Part shown: one piece after another, positions 45,271-58,242 of the stretch
Position numbering within the stretch: the stretch's first letter is position 1
Layout of the letters: each line of letters opens with the position of its first letter
Assembly (NCBI GenBank): GCA_047967505.1
Contig: CM106540.1
Length of the DNA stretch: 64,000 nt
Source: Dipteris shenzhenensis
Lineage: Eukaryota; Polypodiophyta; Polypodiopsida; Gleicheniales
Reading direction: 5' to 3' (one strand)
Made by a program: the position numbers and the translations under genes
Notes under the pieces: generated by a model
Databases searched by the model: none
What the model saw: only the letters and a program-made list of their open reading frames with translations
What the model was told of the DNA's origin: nothing

Positions 45271-45590
45271 CGTTTCTCAGCCCCTCTCCCCCACCCTCTA
45301 CCCCCGCCCTCTTCCCCCATCCTCTACCCCTACTCCTCATCCCCCATTCTCTACCCCCGCCCCCTTAGCCCCCTACCCACACCTCCTCCCCTCACCAATG
45401 TAGCCCCCCTTCCCTCGCCCCCCCCCCCCCCCTCCCCCACCTCCCTCACTTCTTCTCCCACCCCTTCAGCTTGCCTCTCCCCTCCCTCCTCTCCCTTCAT
45501 CCTCATTCTCACCCTTCTTCCTCCCTTCATCCTCACCCTCCCCCTTCCTCCCCTCCCTCTACCTTCACCTTCATCTTGGACCCTCCTCTA
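45271..45590. repeat. C-rich minisatellite
   Basis: CCCTCTACCCC and CCCTCTTCCCC units, then a run of about 16 Cs (about 45417-45432) and CCCTC/CCTTC repeats. The first part is the complement of the G-rich tract at 25905. Frames over it are artefacts. Confidence 0.85.
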
Positions 45591-46380
45591 CCTTCACCCT
45601 CTTCGTAAGCAGCTTGTTAGTTGGACGGTGCTCAATAGTGTTCGAATCAACCTTTCCACCCTGATTGATGATGGCTTTGCCTTCAACCAATCCTTGCCTG
45701 CTTCCACTAGCAGAAAAAACCGTCACATTCTCAAAAGACAAACTGTAGTAGCTCAAAAAAGATACAGAGTAGGAGAGCTCAATGTCACTCTTTGCTCTGC
45801 ATCCATGGGTCCCACCCTTCCAAATTATAGGCCAAGGACTGGATGCTCGTTGCTTTACCTGGAGACCTCGTAGGGAACCTCACAGATGTTTGTCTGCTTG
45901 GTTGAGGTTTCTTTCAGATTGTTTTTTATTCCCCGAATGCATCAGGTACAGTGCTTCAGGCCAGTCCTTTGGCACTGAGCTCTAGGATGATTTTCTTTAC
46001 ACCTTTCTCGTTGGGCTTTGACCCTGTGGAGGAGGATGACTAGACATTTTCACTCTTTCTCAAATTCCCGGCCTCCCTCAGGTGTACTCTTTCTTAGATT
46101 CCCTGGCCTCCCTCAAGTGTACCATCGATCTTATCTTCCATTGGAGCCGCTTTCGGGATGGTCATCGAGATCCCCCCTTCTTCGGATGCCTTCTTTGGCA
46201 GTAGAGGTAGTCAGATCGGACAGGGTACCATGTGTTAGGGTCATTTTCACTGACCCTAACCTTACAGATGACCACATCATGCTCCACCTTCTTCAGGCAC
46301 AGAGTCAAGATCGTTGGGATACAAGATCAATGTAGGGTCCCCTGGCCACTTTTCTAGAGATTGCCCAAGGAAGAAAAAAG
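45591..46380 (+). pseudogene. LINE ORF1 (gag-like), decayed
   Basis: The plus strand gives broken frames ending in GHFSRDCPRKKK near 46340-46375, the second half of a CCHC zinc knuckle as in plant L1-type ORF1 proteins. The expected first Cys is lost. VRVIFTDPNLTDDHIMLHLL precedes it in one frame. The position, 0.5 kb before the endonuclease of ORF2, fits an L1-like element. The start is not clear. Confidence 0.6.
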
Positions 46381-46845
46381 GAAAAGACCTAAAGGTCCAC
46401 GGGTGTTGCGCCTCCTAGCACCACCTTGGCTAGACCTACTTCACATTCTACCTCAAATCATACCACTTCTCACACTGTTGGACCTTCCACATCTCATCCA
46501 AGACCATCAGCTCTATAGGCTCTTGTCCTAGACCTTCGTTTATAGCATGCACAGGACCTTCAGCACTTCCTATTCCATTGGGTCCTAGTCATAATTGTTG
46601 ATCCAGATCCACATCTGGAGGCTACTAATGGCACCACGGACCCTCCCTTACAAGCAGGGTGTGGGATTACTTTCCCCAATTGGCTTCATTCAAAGCACCA
46701 TGGATAGAGCTTCCCCCTCTGTAGGTGTGGGAGTACTTTCCCTAATTGGCTTCCCTCCTCTTGATAGGAGGAACTTTTCCTAGGAGAGGGATATCTCCAC
46801 TACCAGGTCGGGTAGAGTTTTTCATCCAGCCTCTTCCTCTCGTTA

Positions 46846-49800
46846 ATGAGGATTGTCAGTTGGAACATTCAGGGCCTTGGAGGTGTACCTCACTGCCGTC
46901 GTAGGCAGATGATTCATAACCAACTTCATCCTGGGGGTCCCATTGATGTCCTCATGATTTAGGAACACAATTTGGATGTTAGGGATTGTGCCAAGTTGGG
47001 TAAGCTTCTTTCAAGGCATACTTTTTGGTCACCCACCTTGGGCACTAGGGGAGGTACCTGTATTTTTATTTCTTCTTCTATGCTACCCTTGGTGATTGGA
47101 CATGGGATCATAGTTCCCTCTAGAGCTCAGTGGGTCATGCTTTTTATTGGTGGGCGTAAGGTTGGCTTCTTAAACCTTTATACCCCAATTCAAGAGGGGA
47201 CCATGTCCTTTTCTAGGAGCTACTTTCTTGGTCATGCATTGTAGAGTCTTGGATCATTGGGGGTGATTTCAACATGGTTGAAATGCCCATAGACAAAATG
47301 GTAGGGAAGGTGACTTACTTTCCCTAGAGAGAGTAGCATGGGATGCCTTCCTTTTTCAGTACAGTGGTAGAGATGCTTGGCATGATGATGCTTTTCACAC
47401 TCAACTGCATTCACTCCTATTTTCTTGGTTGAACAGGAGGGTGCAGATGCTATCCATGCATGGGTTGACAGATTTTATGTGGATGATTGGGCTTTGGACA
47501 AAGGTGGGATTGTATGCATTACACCTGGGGTGTCCACTTCATATCATTTCTAGTTGTTCTATATGTTTCAGATCCTCAGGTGAGGAGTAGCTTTGCTAAT
47601 ACCAATATTCCATATGCATTCTGCACAAAGGAGGGCCTCACAGAGGCAGTTGTGTAGACTTGGGTTTCTCACATGCACGATGGGCTGCTTTCCTCGTAAG
47701 ATATAGTAGTAACCCTCTCATATATTAGCGACTTTTATCACTCAATTCCTTAGTTTAGGAGAGGTGAGATTCTTAGGCAAGAGATAGGTATCCGCTCAGT
47801 GGCTACTCTTCAAAGGGAAGATTAGAAGAGGCCTACAAATGCTTGGGTTCAGGAGTGCCTTGATGCAGCAAGGGCTCAGCAGTAGTCATTGTTGGATCAG
47901 AGAAGAGCATGGATGTTTTTATCGAAGCTATGCTTATATATTAATATAAGATCTTGGCGAAATTTTATCGAGCTTGTTCTTTTAGTTTCATAATATTGAT
48001 AGGATTTAGTACACTTTTATATATTCTCTTTTGAATTTTGAAGTAAACAATGTAAATGCTGGCGAAACTTTAAATTTTTTGGCATTAAAGATTCAAATCT
48101 TGGCGAATCTTTCAAATGTTTATTTTTATTAGGGTATGCAAACTTTCAACACCAATATAAAAGTTTAGCTTCTTAATGAAACTAACTTGAAAAAATCATC
48201 CATGGAGCAGAGTATGCCTTTCATGCCAGGGAGTCATTTTGGACCCAAACGGAAGGTAGGGTCAACAAGCAGTTCTTCTCTACTCTTGGCCCCAGACATA
48301 GTAGGGAGAGCATTTCACAGCTTGTTGACTCATATGAAGTCTTATAGACACATTAAGATACCGTCTTGCAGGTAGCTACAGATTTCTATGCCTCCCTTCT
48401 TATAGCAGATCCTGACACTCAAGCTAGAGATGATGCTCGAGGTATTATTTGGCAACATTTACCTATGTTGGTGACTGGAGATATGATAGTCTCACTTGAT
48501 GCACCATTCACCAAGATAGAGTTCGAGAATGCTCTCTCTGTCCTTCACAAGGGCAAGTGTCTTGGTTCAAATGGTGTTACACACTCTTTCTTTATTTCAT
48601 TTTGGGATCAGATTAGAGATCACATTACCTCAGCCCTGCAGAGCGTTTGGGACTCGGGTGAGATGCCAGACTTACTTATTACTGAGGCATCATTCATCTT
48701 ATCCCTAAAGGGGGTTGCAGGAATTTAGAGTCGCAGTGGAGACCAATCACTTTGTTGGGAACTTTGTACAAAATCCTAGCAAAAGCAATTAGCCTATGTC
48801 TACAGCCCTTTCTTCCAGATCTTATACATGATACACAGACGGGTTTTGTGCATGGCGGGAGCATCTTTGATAATATTTTATCATTCTAGGAGGCTTTGGG
48901 CCATGCCTAATGACCATAGGCTTGCCATTCTACTCCTGGACTTTGAGAAAGCTTGTGATAGAGTAGACTAGGGTTTTCTAGAGGGTACCCTCTCTCGCTT
49001 TGGATTCACATATGCATGGATCAAAGGGGTGTCAGCTCTCTACAGATCGGCCCATAGTCAGGTTCTCATTGGTGGAGTTAGGGGAGACAAATTTCAAATT
49101 ACTGGATCAGTCCGTCAGGGATGCCCTTGAGCCCCCTCTCTCTTTTTATTTTGTGGTGGTTGAACCTATGAGCTACTACCTTAGAGCTCAAGCTGATATT
49201 ATAGGGCTGAGTCTTCCATTAAGGCAGGAGGATGAGCTATTGGATAGTGAGTTGGTAGATGATACGGCTATTTTTTTGGATGCCACACCACATACACTCA
49301 CCTCTTTCAGAACAACCTTGGATTTGTTTTGCACTGCAACAAGGGCCCATATTAATTGGAACAAATCCAATGGCTTTTGGAATAGTGATGAGGACACTCC
49401 AGGCTGGGGGGATTGACATCGGATTCACTTGGATTCAAAGGGGTGTTTCATCAAGTACTTAGGATGCCAGGTTGGGGTGGGCATCTCTCCAACACAGCAG
49501 TTTACTCCCATGTTAGAGAGCATCAGGAGGAAACTCATTTTTTAGAGTTTCGCCAAACTTGACCTTGCATCCAAAGTTTTGGTTGTGAACTAGGTATTAG
49601 GTTTGTTTGCTCTTGTTGGTGCAGGACTAGAGGTTATATCTCTCAACTCATGAGACATTTCAGAAACTTTCTTTGGAGTGGGTTAGATGGCACCTCATAT
49701 GTTGTAGCTAGGGTGGCTTGGGAGACCCTCATTATTCCCACTGTGGAAGGAGGTCTCAATATTATTGATCTAAATTTGTAGTGTATGGCCTTGCTTTGCA

Positions 49801-50958
49801 AATTTGTAATGAGAGGTTTGATGCCTGGACAGGAGCCTTGGAAAAACTTTTTCCTATGCAGCATTCAATCTTGTACACCTTCTCATGGGGGAGATTGGAT
49901 GGATAGCTCCAGATGGACTTTTACTTCAGCCCCATCTTAGGTCTCTCTCTTCCCCTCTCATGGCTGCTTCGAAGACACTCTTTGGAGGGTTACACCCTCC
50001 TCTTGCGAAGAAATAGACAGGCAGCCAGTTATGTGGAATGAATCCATATTGGATGAGCATGGTAGATCACTAGGTGTGTCACATTATTTGTGGTGGTCTA
50101 GATGGGAGAGGGGACCTGCTTCCACTATAGGTGCCTGGAAGGCTTTTAGACAGCTTCCAAAAGATCAAAGATTCTTTCACTACACAATTAGAAATGCCAG
50201 GAGATTTCAGCTTCGTGGTAGAGGTTTGAGTCCCTCCAGAGCTCCTCATGGGATAGTTTTCATATTTCTGTAGAGGTGTAGAAAAACGTTTGGAGGAGGC
50301 ACTAGAAATCCCTTAGAAATAGAAAGATCACTCTCTTCTTTTGGCTTTCCATTCATGGAGGGATTGCAGTGAACCTGTGGAGATCTAGGTTTGGGGCTGA
50401 CCCTACTTGTCCTCTATGCCACACAACATTTGAGTTAGTTCAACATTGCCTTTGGGAGTGCAGACAAGTGAGGACGATCTGGAAGGGTGTTGCCAGGATT
50501 CTTTGCATATTTCATAGAGCACCCTTCTTCATGACTTGGGGATAAGTGGCATGATTATCTCTTACTAGACCTTAGGTGTTTTTCAAGGGATAGGACTCAG
50601 ACTCATCCTTCATTATACGATGACACTCTGTGGAGTCATGCTCTCTCCAGGATGTTCCTTTCACTCTTTCAGAGCTACTCATGCCTCAATAGACACATCT
50701 TGGGAGATTCTGGCTAGCATTGCAACTTGGCATATTTGGAGGGCCAGATGTACGGAGGCGATCGAGGGTTCACAGGTTCACCCATCCCAATCTATGGCCA
50801 GTATATGGACTGATACTATACACACACTGATGGCCATCTGGGCAAGCATGCAAGGATCCTCCAAAGGAGCTACAGCCAGGAGAGATACCTTTTTTAGAGT
50901 TTGGAGAGGATCTCTGTTCTTCTTTGAGGCTTTTTCAAGGATGAGGTGGCATTTTTAG
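46846..50958 (+). pseudogene. LINE ORF2: endonuclease, reverse transcriptase, zinc finger
   Basis: The ATG at 46846 opens MRIVSWNIQGLGGV, the start of an APE-type endonuclease (WN.QG), followed by GGDFNM-type text near 47255. RT motifs are LDFEKACDRVD near 48940, GSVRQGCP near 49104 and the catalytic LVDDTAIFL at 49252-49278 (VDD in place of the usual ADD). RNLLWSG-type text lies near 49660. The zf-RVT finger CPLCHTTFELVQHCLWEC is near 50408. Stops and frameshifts are frequent, so it is dead. An insertion of about 265 bp interrupts it near 47934-48198. Confidence 0.92.
47934..48198. other. AT-rich insertion within LINE ORF2
   Basis: LINE coding text stops after RRAWMFLSKL and resumes with GAEYAFHARESFW-like text. 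In between is AT-rich DNA with three loose repeats of CTTGGCGAAATTTT (near 47951, 48060 and 48100). I could not find terminal inverted repeats or a target duplication, so the element type is open. Confidence 0.55.
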
Positions 50959-51090
50959 TCTCCACCTTGGATTTTTGTTAGCTCTTTTTGAGGTATTTTT
51001 TCTTTCATGCATGTCATGATGTACTCCCGCATTTGAGCTTGCTCTTGCAGCTTTTATTCATTCTCAATGAAGTAATATTTTTGAAAATTT
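50959..51090 (+). mobile_element. LINE 3' untranslated end
   Basis: Follows ORF2 and ends CTCAATGAAGTAATATTTTTGAAAA, a typical plant LINE 3' end where the poly(A) tail is short or decayed. Confidence 0.6.
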
Positions 51091-53975
51091 TTTTGGCAAA
51101 TTGAAGTGCATTAAATACATGAAGAAGACATCGCATGAGCTCCTTAGTTCTCTCTTTGACAACATGGAAGTAATTGTCACTATACCGTAGAGTACAATGT
51201 TGGTATTATCATGCCTCAATTTCACATCCACCATGGTGATCTCTTTAAATTTCCTCACTATTAAGAGCATGTATCCATAGAAAGGATTGGTTAGCTCCTT
51301 GTGACATCATTTTGCTTAAGTAGATTTGTAAGAACTTTTATTATTGATGACTAGTATTAAAAAAAGCATACTAGTCTTTCCCACCATAAGGGCCTGCAAT
51401 TCAACTATCAAATTGTCACACTAAATAGACTAACTATCATTGGAAAGCCAAAGTTGACTAAACATTGACCATGCTTGAGTCAAAGTGATGGGGCACTTCC
51501 CTTTGGTTTTGCAATCTCTTTATATGTAGCCATTATACGTGGGCATTTGTATCAACATTCTTGTAACAAAATTCTTGCTATATAAAATCATTATACAAGA
51601 GAGACTTGAAACGCAATGCTTTGCATATATTTGCACTTTAATTTTAAGGTTTCTTAATAAAAACGATTATGCTTGAGTTAGGGTGGTGATGAGGCACATA
51701 TTTGTTGTGGGTTTTGTAGTGTCTTTCTATATAGTAGTTATAGGCAAGTTGTTGAAGCCTTCTCATATCTACGTAACACCGTTCTTGTAATATCTTTCTT
51801 GTAAGCAACATTCTTGCGCAATGGTGTTCTTGCATTACAACCTTTTTGCAAAACAACATTACAACATTCCAATGTTATAGCATCTAGCGTTATAGCATTA
51901 TAGTCTTACAACATTCTTGTGCCATGACATCTTGCATAATAGCATAACCTTTTTAAAATTTTGTGAAAAAATGTCGTAAAGAAAGCAAAAAATGATACTT
52001 AAAAATAAACAACCAACCAACTATTAAAACTATGCTACTAAACAAGAAACCAACCATACATAATATCATATTAAAAGTAAAAATATAATATATATTAATA
52101 TTAAAGAGAAATAGTTATTAACATTCTATATATTTTAAATATACTATATATTATCAATATATTTATGATATAGTTAAAAATATCATTATAGATACTATGC
52201 ATGTATTCAAATAGAAAATGAAATATATCATCTCAAAATCAAAGAAAATATAATTAAAAATAATAACAACATGTGCTATCAAACAACTATACCCACACAC
52301 ACACACACACAGACACCCACACACACACAAAATAAATAATTAATTAATTAATATACTTATTATTACAACATATTGGTGTTGTATATCCTAATAAATTATC
52401 CTGCATTTTATTAGATGAGAACTTATATGGGTTGTCCATATTATAAGTAACATGGTAATATCATACCACAAATGAGGGATTACAAAAAGAAACAAATTAT
52501 ATTAGTATTTCCTTTCATCAATTGGCAACCTATCGACGATGAATATATTATTGGTTCCAATTAAGAAATGGACTCGATAAGAACGTGAGAACTCTCACCC
52601 AAATGATGTAGAGAACAAAAAGAGACAACAATTGAGTTGCAACAATCGTTAGTAAAGCAAGTCAAGTGCAAGAGCCTACAATTGAAGACTCTAAACTCAA
52701 AGATTCAACTTATAACCACATCCCTTTCAAGTTAAAAATTGAGAATGCTATGTCTGAAAATAGATATTCTGAGAAGCGACCAATGAATGTATCTCATATT
52801 TGATGTGCAAAATTGGAGCTTGAAGAAGGCAAGTCCACGTCCATTAATGAGACAGGGCCACAATCAAGACAATGTGAATTTTTGGAGGTTTGTAAGGATC
52901 CAATTAAGCTTCCTATCTTCTATCTGTAATTGTATGATATGCAACAACTATGGCGTAGTTTCTATCAACCATGTGAGAATCCTATCCTATTGTGAGGTTA
53001 GCTATATGTCCATTTTACGTATCTCTTCATAGTGTTCTTCATTTCGATGAGCATAAGCCTAGATTCTATGCTTGATGTTTCCATGCCAACTTTCATCAAA
53101 GTCTTCAAAATTAAGTGTTTATCTTATTTGGATAGTTTGCAAGAGACATCGGCCAAATTGTGACTTTTTTTGTGCGAGTCTCTTTTATTGCATTTCTTAG
53201 AAAAACCAAGAACCTTATCACTGTCAAAGGCTTAACTTTGAAAGCTCAGTTTTATATGCTAATAGTCAAGCTAAACAAAATTAATGCCATTAATGATTGG
53301 TTATTGGGTAGTCAATGTCACTTAAATAACACTAGGCACTATTTGGCTTTTCTATTAGTCAACATTTTACACATGTATAGAATGGGCAAACATGCGACTG
53401 AATTAGTTGGGAGCATTTGACACCCATATGGGTGTACAAGAATGACAATACCTAAGAATAGCTGGAGGAGATGCCGACATTAAATTTGTGAAAGCTCAAG
53501 CCATAAAACACACACCTACAATGCCTTTCATATTTCTCTTCCAAAGATTAAGGCCTCCTCCTTTACACTAGTACAAAGTGACTCACCTTGCGACCCTCTT
53601 CCACCCATAAATGACATGACTCTCCTTGTCCTGGCTCCATTTCCAAATTGAATGAATTGTCATGCTGCATCAACTCCAATTGGTGGTCTCCCCAACCACA
53701 TGGCTAGATATCCAATTCAATCCCCTCAAAGTACCTTGATTTGCCATAAGCAAAATGGGTGCAAAGGCTTTGAGAAACTCTAGGCACATTAGCCAACAAA
53801 GCCATGAGTTGGTTTAGCTCATGTGGAGTGGCCCACTTTGCCTACTATGATGCTCTACAAATAACCTTCTTGGCACGGTTTAGTCAATTCTACAATTTGA
53901 ATACGAGGTTGGACCGACAAAAATACCGACCAATAAACCATTAGCAAAATATTTTTGTAAAGGTCTTCACAAAGA
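51091..53975. other. Gene-poor, AT-rich stretch
   Basis: An (AC)n microsatellite lies at 52291-52329. 52050-52250 is extremely AT-rich. GTTATAGCAT/ACAACATTCTTG fragments repeat irregularly at 51780-51930. No domain found. Confidence 0.45.
52291..52329. repeat. (AC)n microsatellite
   Basis: CACACACACACACACAC with one G and one CC interruption. Confidence 0.9.
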
Positions 53976-55640
53976 GATCTAGAGTGCAAGAGGAGGTTTC
54001 CTCCCTAAAAAGCAAAATATATATGTATAGGTCTTCACAAAGAGATCTGTTTGGATCTACCAATAGATATGGCTTTTTAGGGAAGAAGCCCAAAAGGGAT
54101 GATACGAATGAGATTCAGACTCAGATAGTGATTTCAGCTCTGAAGAATCAAAATCATACTTTAAGGATGGGTCAAGTTCCAAGAAATCCTTGGATGAAGA
54201 TTCCAATGGGGAGGATCAAAGAAAGCATCGAAAAAAGAAGGCTAAAGAAGAACAGAAGAAGACCAAGAATAAAAAGCATAAGTCTAAGTAGGATGATACA
54301 ATCTTTGAGTTGGAGAAGTTTTTAGAAGACCAGTTTAAGCACTTCCGAATACCGAAAGACAATCAAAAGATAGGATGCCAAACTCATAGAAAAAATCACA
54401 ATATGGATTTTTGTTGGTATAATCTCAATGATCAAACAAATCCGCCACAACAAGTTTAGAGGACTCTAGCAACTGGCACCAATCAAGTAGCATTGGAGCC
54501 AAGTAGAGTACCTCGACCAATAAATAATTGGAAACAAAATTTGTTACAAAATCAAGGATAAGAGCAAAAATTGTGTATATTGTTCAGTAATGGAAGAGGG
54601 TGACATGCATTAATTGGCCCTAGTTCAAAGTAGCATGCATTAAGAAAGACTAGGGGGCATCAAAGATCACTATCCAAAGTGGAAAGAAGATGCTGTAGTT
54701 TGAAATAATTCTGAAAGTGGTGTTGCACAAGGAGATTTAACCCTCGATCGTATAGGGAATCAATATGTTTTTGGAGATAGATGATGATGAGGAAGAGTAT
54801 CTTCTAGATCTGAATTCTTCTATCGTATTGATCTTTGAAGTTCAACTAAGTTAGATTGCAAAGCCATACGTACGGGAAAAAGGTAACATAGTTTAGCTAT
54901 TTGTTGTACCATAAGTGCAACCAATTGTTTTTGAATGGGCTTAGATAAAAATAGAAGAACTAGTTAGAAATCGAATGCCGAACATGAACTGACGTCATCC
55001 CAAAATAGTTGGTTTGAGGATGTCTTAAAGACAATAGAAGTAGCTTACAATGAGCATATGTAGAGAATATCTCGACTTATCTACAAGAGTTAAATCTGGG
55101 AATAGAGGAGAATCTAAAGACGATAAAGATCAGCATTCAGGCAAGGGGCCAGTTTTAGAGTGATCTAATATTGAAGGAGTTCTGTGATGTGTTCTCGATG
55201 TGTTTACAAGGGAGTGTGTGCATCCACTCAAGGAGGATGCCATGCTTATAGTTCAGCAAAAGTACAAAAGAAGAAATAGACAAGTTACTAAACATTTTAC
55301 CCTTTGGAAAAAGTAACATGGCTTTCACCTTGTGGTTGTCCCTAAAAAGAATGGGAATTTGAGGATCTATGTTACGATCACCAATCCGTTCTGGATTTCG
55401 TTCTATGACATGTGGTTAGATGCAATAGTTTGACACGAGGTATATAGTTTTCTAGATATGGTCAATAGATACAATTAGAGTCAGATGGTCAAGGGGACAA
55501 AGATAAAGCTGCCTTTGTGACAAAATGGGATTCGACTTCAAGAACAACACCTCTGATGTCTTCGAGCTAGACACATAAGGTGTTTGCCCCTATTTGACCA
55601 CCTTTATGAGGGTGTTCCTTGACAATTTTAGTGTGTTTAG
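53976..55640 (+). pseudogene. Ty3/Gypsy gag-to-RT remnant
   Basis: The gag end shows an acidic-to-basic run (DSDFSSEESKS, KHRKKKAKEEQKKTKNKKHK) and NMDFCWYNLNDQTNPPQQ. RT text follows from about 55240: TWLSPCGCP, then KKNGNLRIYV, a HEVYSFLDMVNRYN-like stretch, AAFVTKWDST, and FMRVFLDNFSVF, where the catalytic DD reads DN. Stops and frameshifts throughout. The repeated AGGTCTTCACAAAGAGATCT (53961 and 54036) is a 75-bp-offset duplication at the start. Confidence 0.75.
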
Positions 55641-56536
55641 AAGTGTGCATTTATAGTTAGTAGAGGTGGATTTTTAGAATTTTGGAGCTCTTTTGAATTT
55701 TAGTTACTAGTAGTTGTTACTATCAAGCCACTAGTCAACACCAATTAAGTGCCTAAAAAAGTGGTGGTTGAAAGATCTTATGCTCACTAGATATCAACTC
55801 TCTTTTGTTGAATTACTTTTTTGCTATTTTTAATACACTTTTGTACATTATAATGTCCTTTCTTACAACCATACTCGCATGACCATACACATGATTAAAA
55901 AACATAAATATTTTCATATTTATATATGAAAACTCAAAACATTAATTCCTTCATACATACATACTTGCCTACAAACATTATGTTTCTCTAATATTCCTGC
56001 TTCCTATACAGAGTGTTAGTATAGTATTGAAATATAATAAATACAATGAATAAGACAAATGAATAAGGCAAATTAATTGCCAATGCAAGGCGGAGTCCTT
56101 CTTGAACATGTTTAGGGTTACATTTCCTTCATGTTTCTATTCAACAAAAAATCATATTCAAGGTGCAGGATATGCTATCCTTATAACATCCATAAGGTTT
56201 TTGGGATATGTAATACAATATTTGTAGTGCTTAAATCTTGAATGAAAACCACCTTTCCTTCAGACTTACAAGCCTTTGAGGAAAGACGAATGTTCATGCA
56301 CTAAAAATTAACTCCATATCCAAAAAGGCCTATGGATTTTGGCATGCGTTCGAGCATTGCTATAAATCCAGTGAAGCCCTTGGATGAATCCATTAGTAAG
56401 CATTCGGTGAAAAAAAAAAAGTAGTAGTTGCAATAATTAAGTGTTCTTTCAGGAAAAAACACTTGGCTACCATTCACGAAAATGTAAAAACTGCCTGCTT
56501 ACAAAAATTAAACAAAAGTTTGAATTATCGAGAACA
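55641..56536. other. No recognisable gene
   Basis: AT-rich. Nothing identifiable. Confidence 0.4.
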
Positions 56537-56703
56537 AAATGTTAAAGGAAATGTTGAACAAAATTAAAAAAACACATTGGATGAAACAAGAACAATAGGA
56601 TGGTGAATGAAAACCCTAAAATGTTGAAGGAAACATTGAGTGAAATAAGAACAACACATTGGACAAAACAAGAACAATAGGATGGAGAATGAAAACCCCA
56701 AAT
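56537..56703. repeat. Two tandem units of about 83 bp
   Basis: AATGTTAAAGGAAATGTTGA / AATGTTGAAGGAAACATTGA heads, each followed by ACACATTGGA, AAACAAGAACAATAGGATGG and GAATGAAAACCC. Confidence 0.8.
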
Positions 56704-57327
56704 CTCACCATGTGTTCTTTTTTTAAAAAGGGCAACATTTCCTTGCTTTCGAGACTCTATAACCATCAACATACTCGTAGCGCCGGGAGAATGGTGCTGA
56801 GAGTGGGTGAGTTTGAGGTGCATAAAGGAAGTAAGGAGGAATTGAGCAAAATGAACACAATGATGCAGTTTTGAGGTTTTTGCATTGCAGAATGTCGATA
56901 TAACCATTGAAAGGAGTATCGATGCAACTTTGGAATTTGCTTATATCGAGGTTTATATTGATCATATTCCAACATTTATATTGACCCCTTTAGGGCACCT
57001 TTATTGACACTAATAATAATGTGCATTACAAAGTTTTGAAATCGGTTAGAATTAGCCATTTACAATTAACCTTTGTGGGATTATAGAAGGCGATGAGACA
57101 AAACAGCATAAAAACATTCTAAACCCTGTTAAAACACCAAACAATCACTTTTTTGGTGAATCCTCGCCGTTTTAATTGCAAGCCCATATGGGCTCTATGT
57201 GGACATTGGTGGTTAGAATGGGACCTAACCTATTGGCCTCCAATGGAAGGAAATTTGGTGGTGATCTAATGCTTGAAGGGACCATTTTTGTACTAGGTTT
57301 GGAATCCCATATGGTGGATGGAGGACT
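56704..57327. other. No recognisable gene
   Basis: Frames on both strands up to 80 residues, none with a motif. Confidence 0.35.
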
Positions 57328-57460
57328 AATTAACCTATGTTTATATCTATGGATTAATTTATTCATGCTTTAATTAAGCTATGTTTCTCTATGGCTTAAT
57401 TTATTTATGCATTAATTAACCTATGTTTCTCCATGTCTTAATTTATTTTATGCATAGACT
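57328..57460. repeat. Three AT-rich tandem units of about 50 bp
   Basis: TTAATTAACCTATGTTT or TTAATTAAGCTATGTTT, followed by C(T/C)ATG.(A/C)TTAATTTATT, occurs three times. Confidence 0.8.
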
Positions 57461-57577
57461 AGGTCCAAGGGGGGCTTCCTAAACAAGGTGGGGATGCCAC
57501 TATGGCTGTGCCTTTTGGAGTGTCATCATAAGTCCAAGTGTAAGTAGCTAGATAAATATTTTGAATAACTTGTGAAA

Positions 57578-58138
57578 AGAAATGATAGGTGTAAATTTGA
57601 AGGAAAGGAAAAGAGAAAAAGCAAGTGAAGGAATATCGGGAAAGGTAGATGATTGAAAGAGAGGAGAGAAAAGAGGTGAAAAGGTGTATGTGTGTGTGTG
57701 AGTGGTTGATGGGCCATTAAATAAAAGTGGGGACGTGCCTATTTTGGCAAGAGTAATATAAATGTGGTGTCATACAAGTGAAGGTGAAGGAATATCGGGA
57801 AAGGTAGATGAGTGAAAGAGAGGAGAGAAAAGAGGTGAAAAGGTGTATGTGTATGTGTGTGTGTGTGGTGGATGGGCCATTAAATAAAAGTGGGGACGTG
57901 CCTATTTTGGCAAGAGTAATATAAATGTGGTGTCATAAACGATAGGTGTAAATTGGAAGGAAAGGAAAAGAGAAAAAGCAAGTGAAGGTCAAGGAATATG
58001 GGAAAAGGTAGATGAGTGAAAGAGAGGAGAGAAAGAGGTGAAAAGGTGTGTGTGTGTGTGTGTGTGTGGTGGATGGGCCATTAAATAAAAGTGGGGACGT
58101 GCCTATTTTGGCAAGAGTAATATAAATGTGGTGTCATA
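57578..58138. repeat. Tandem array of three units, 160-200 bp
   Basis: Units near 57578, 57774 and 57940 share GGAATAT.GGGAAAGGTAGATGA, a variable (GT)n, GGGCCATTAAATAAAAGTGG and CAAGAGTAATATAAATGTGG. Units one and three also carry GATAGGTGTAAATT(T/G)GAAGG, absent from unit two. GT-repeat length varies between units. Identity is high, so the array is fairly young. Confidence 0.92.
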
Positions 58139-58242
58139 GAAGAGACAAAGAGAGCCTCCATCTTTAGAGAGGAGTACCTAACAAAAGACAAAAGCTTTAG
58201 GATAAAAGACAAAAGCATTTAGGACCTCCATAAGCAAACAAA

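Noticed and set aside
45226-45873. 215-residue protein gene
   Set aside because: Its first half is the C-rich minisatellite and its second half is an accidental frame through decayed LINE ORF1.
57176-57373. 65-residue hydrophobic protein
   Set aside because: Runs into AT-rich tandem repeats, has an equally long frame on the opposite strand, and no motif.
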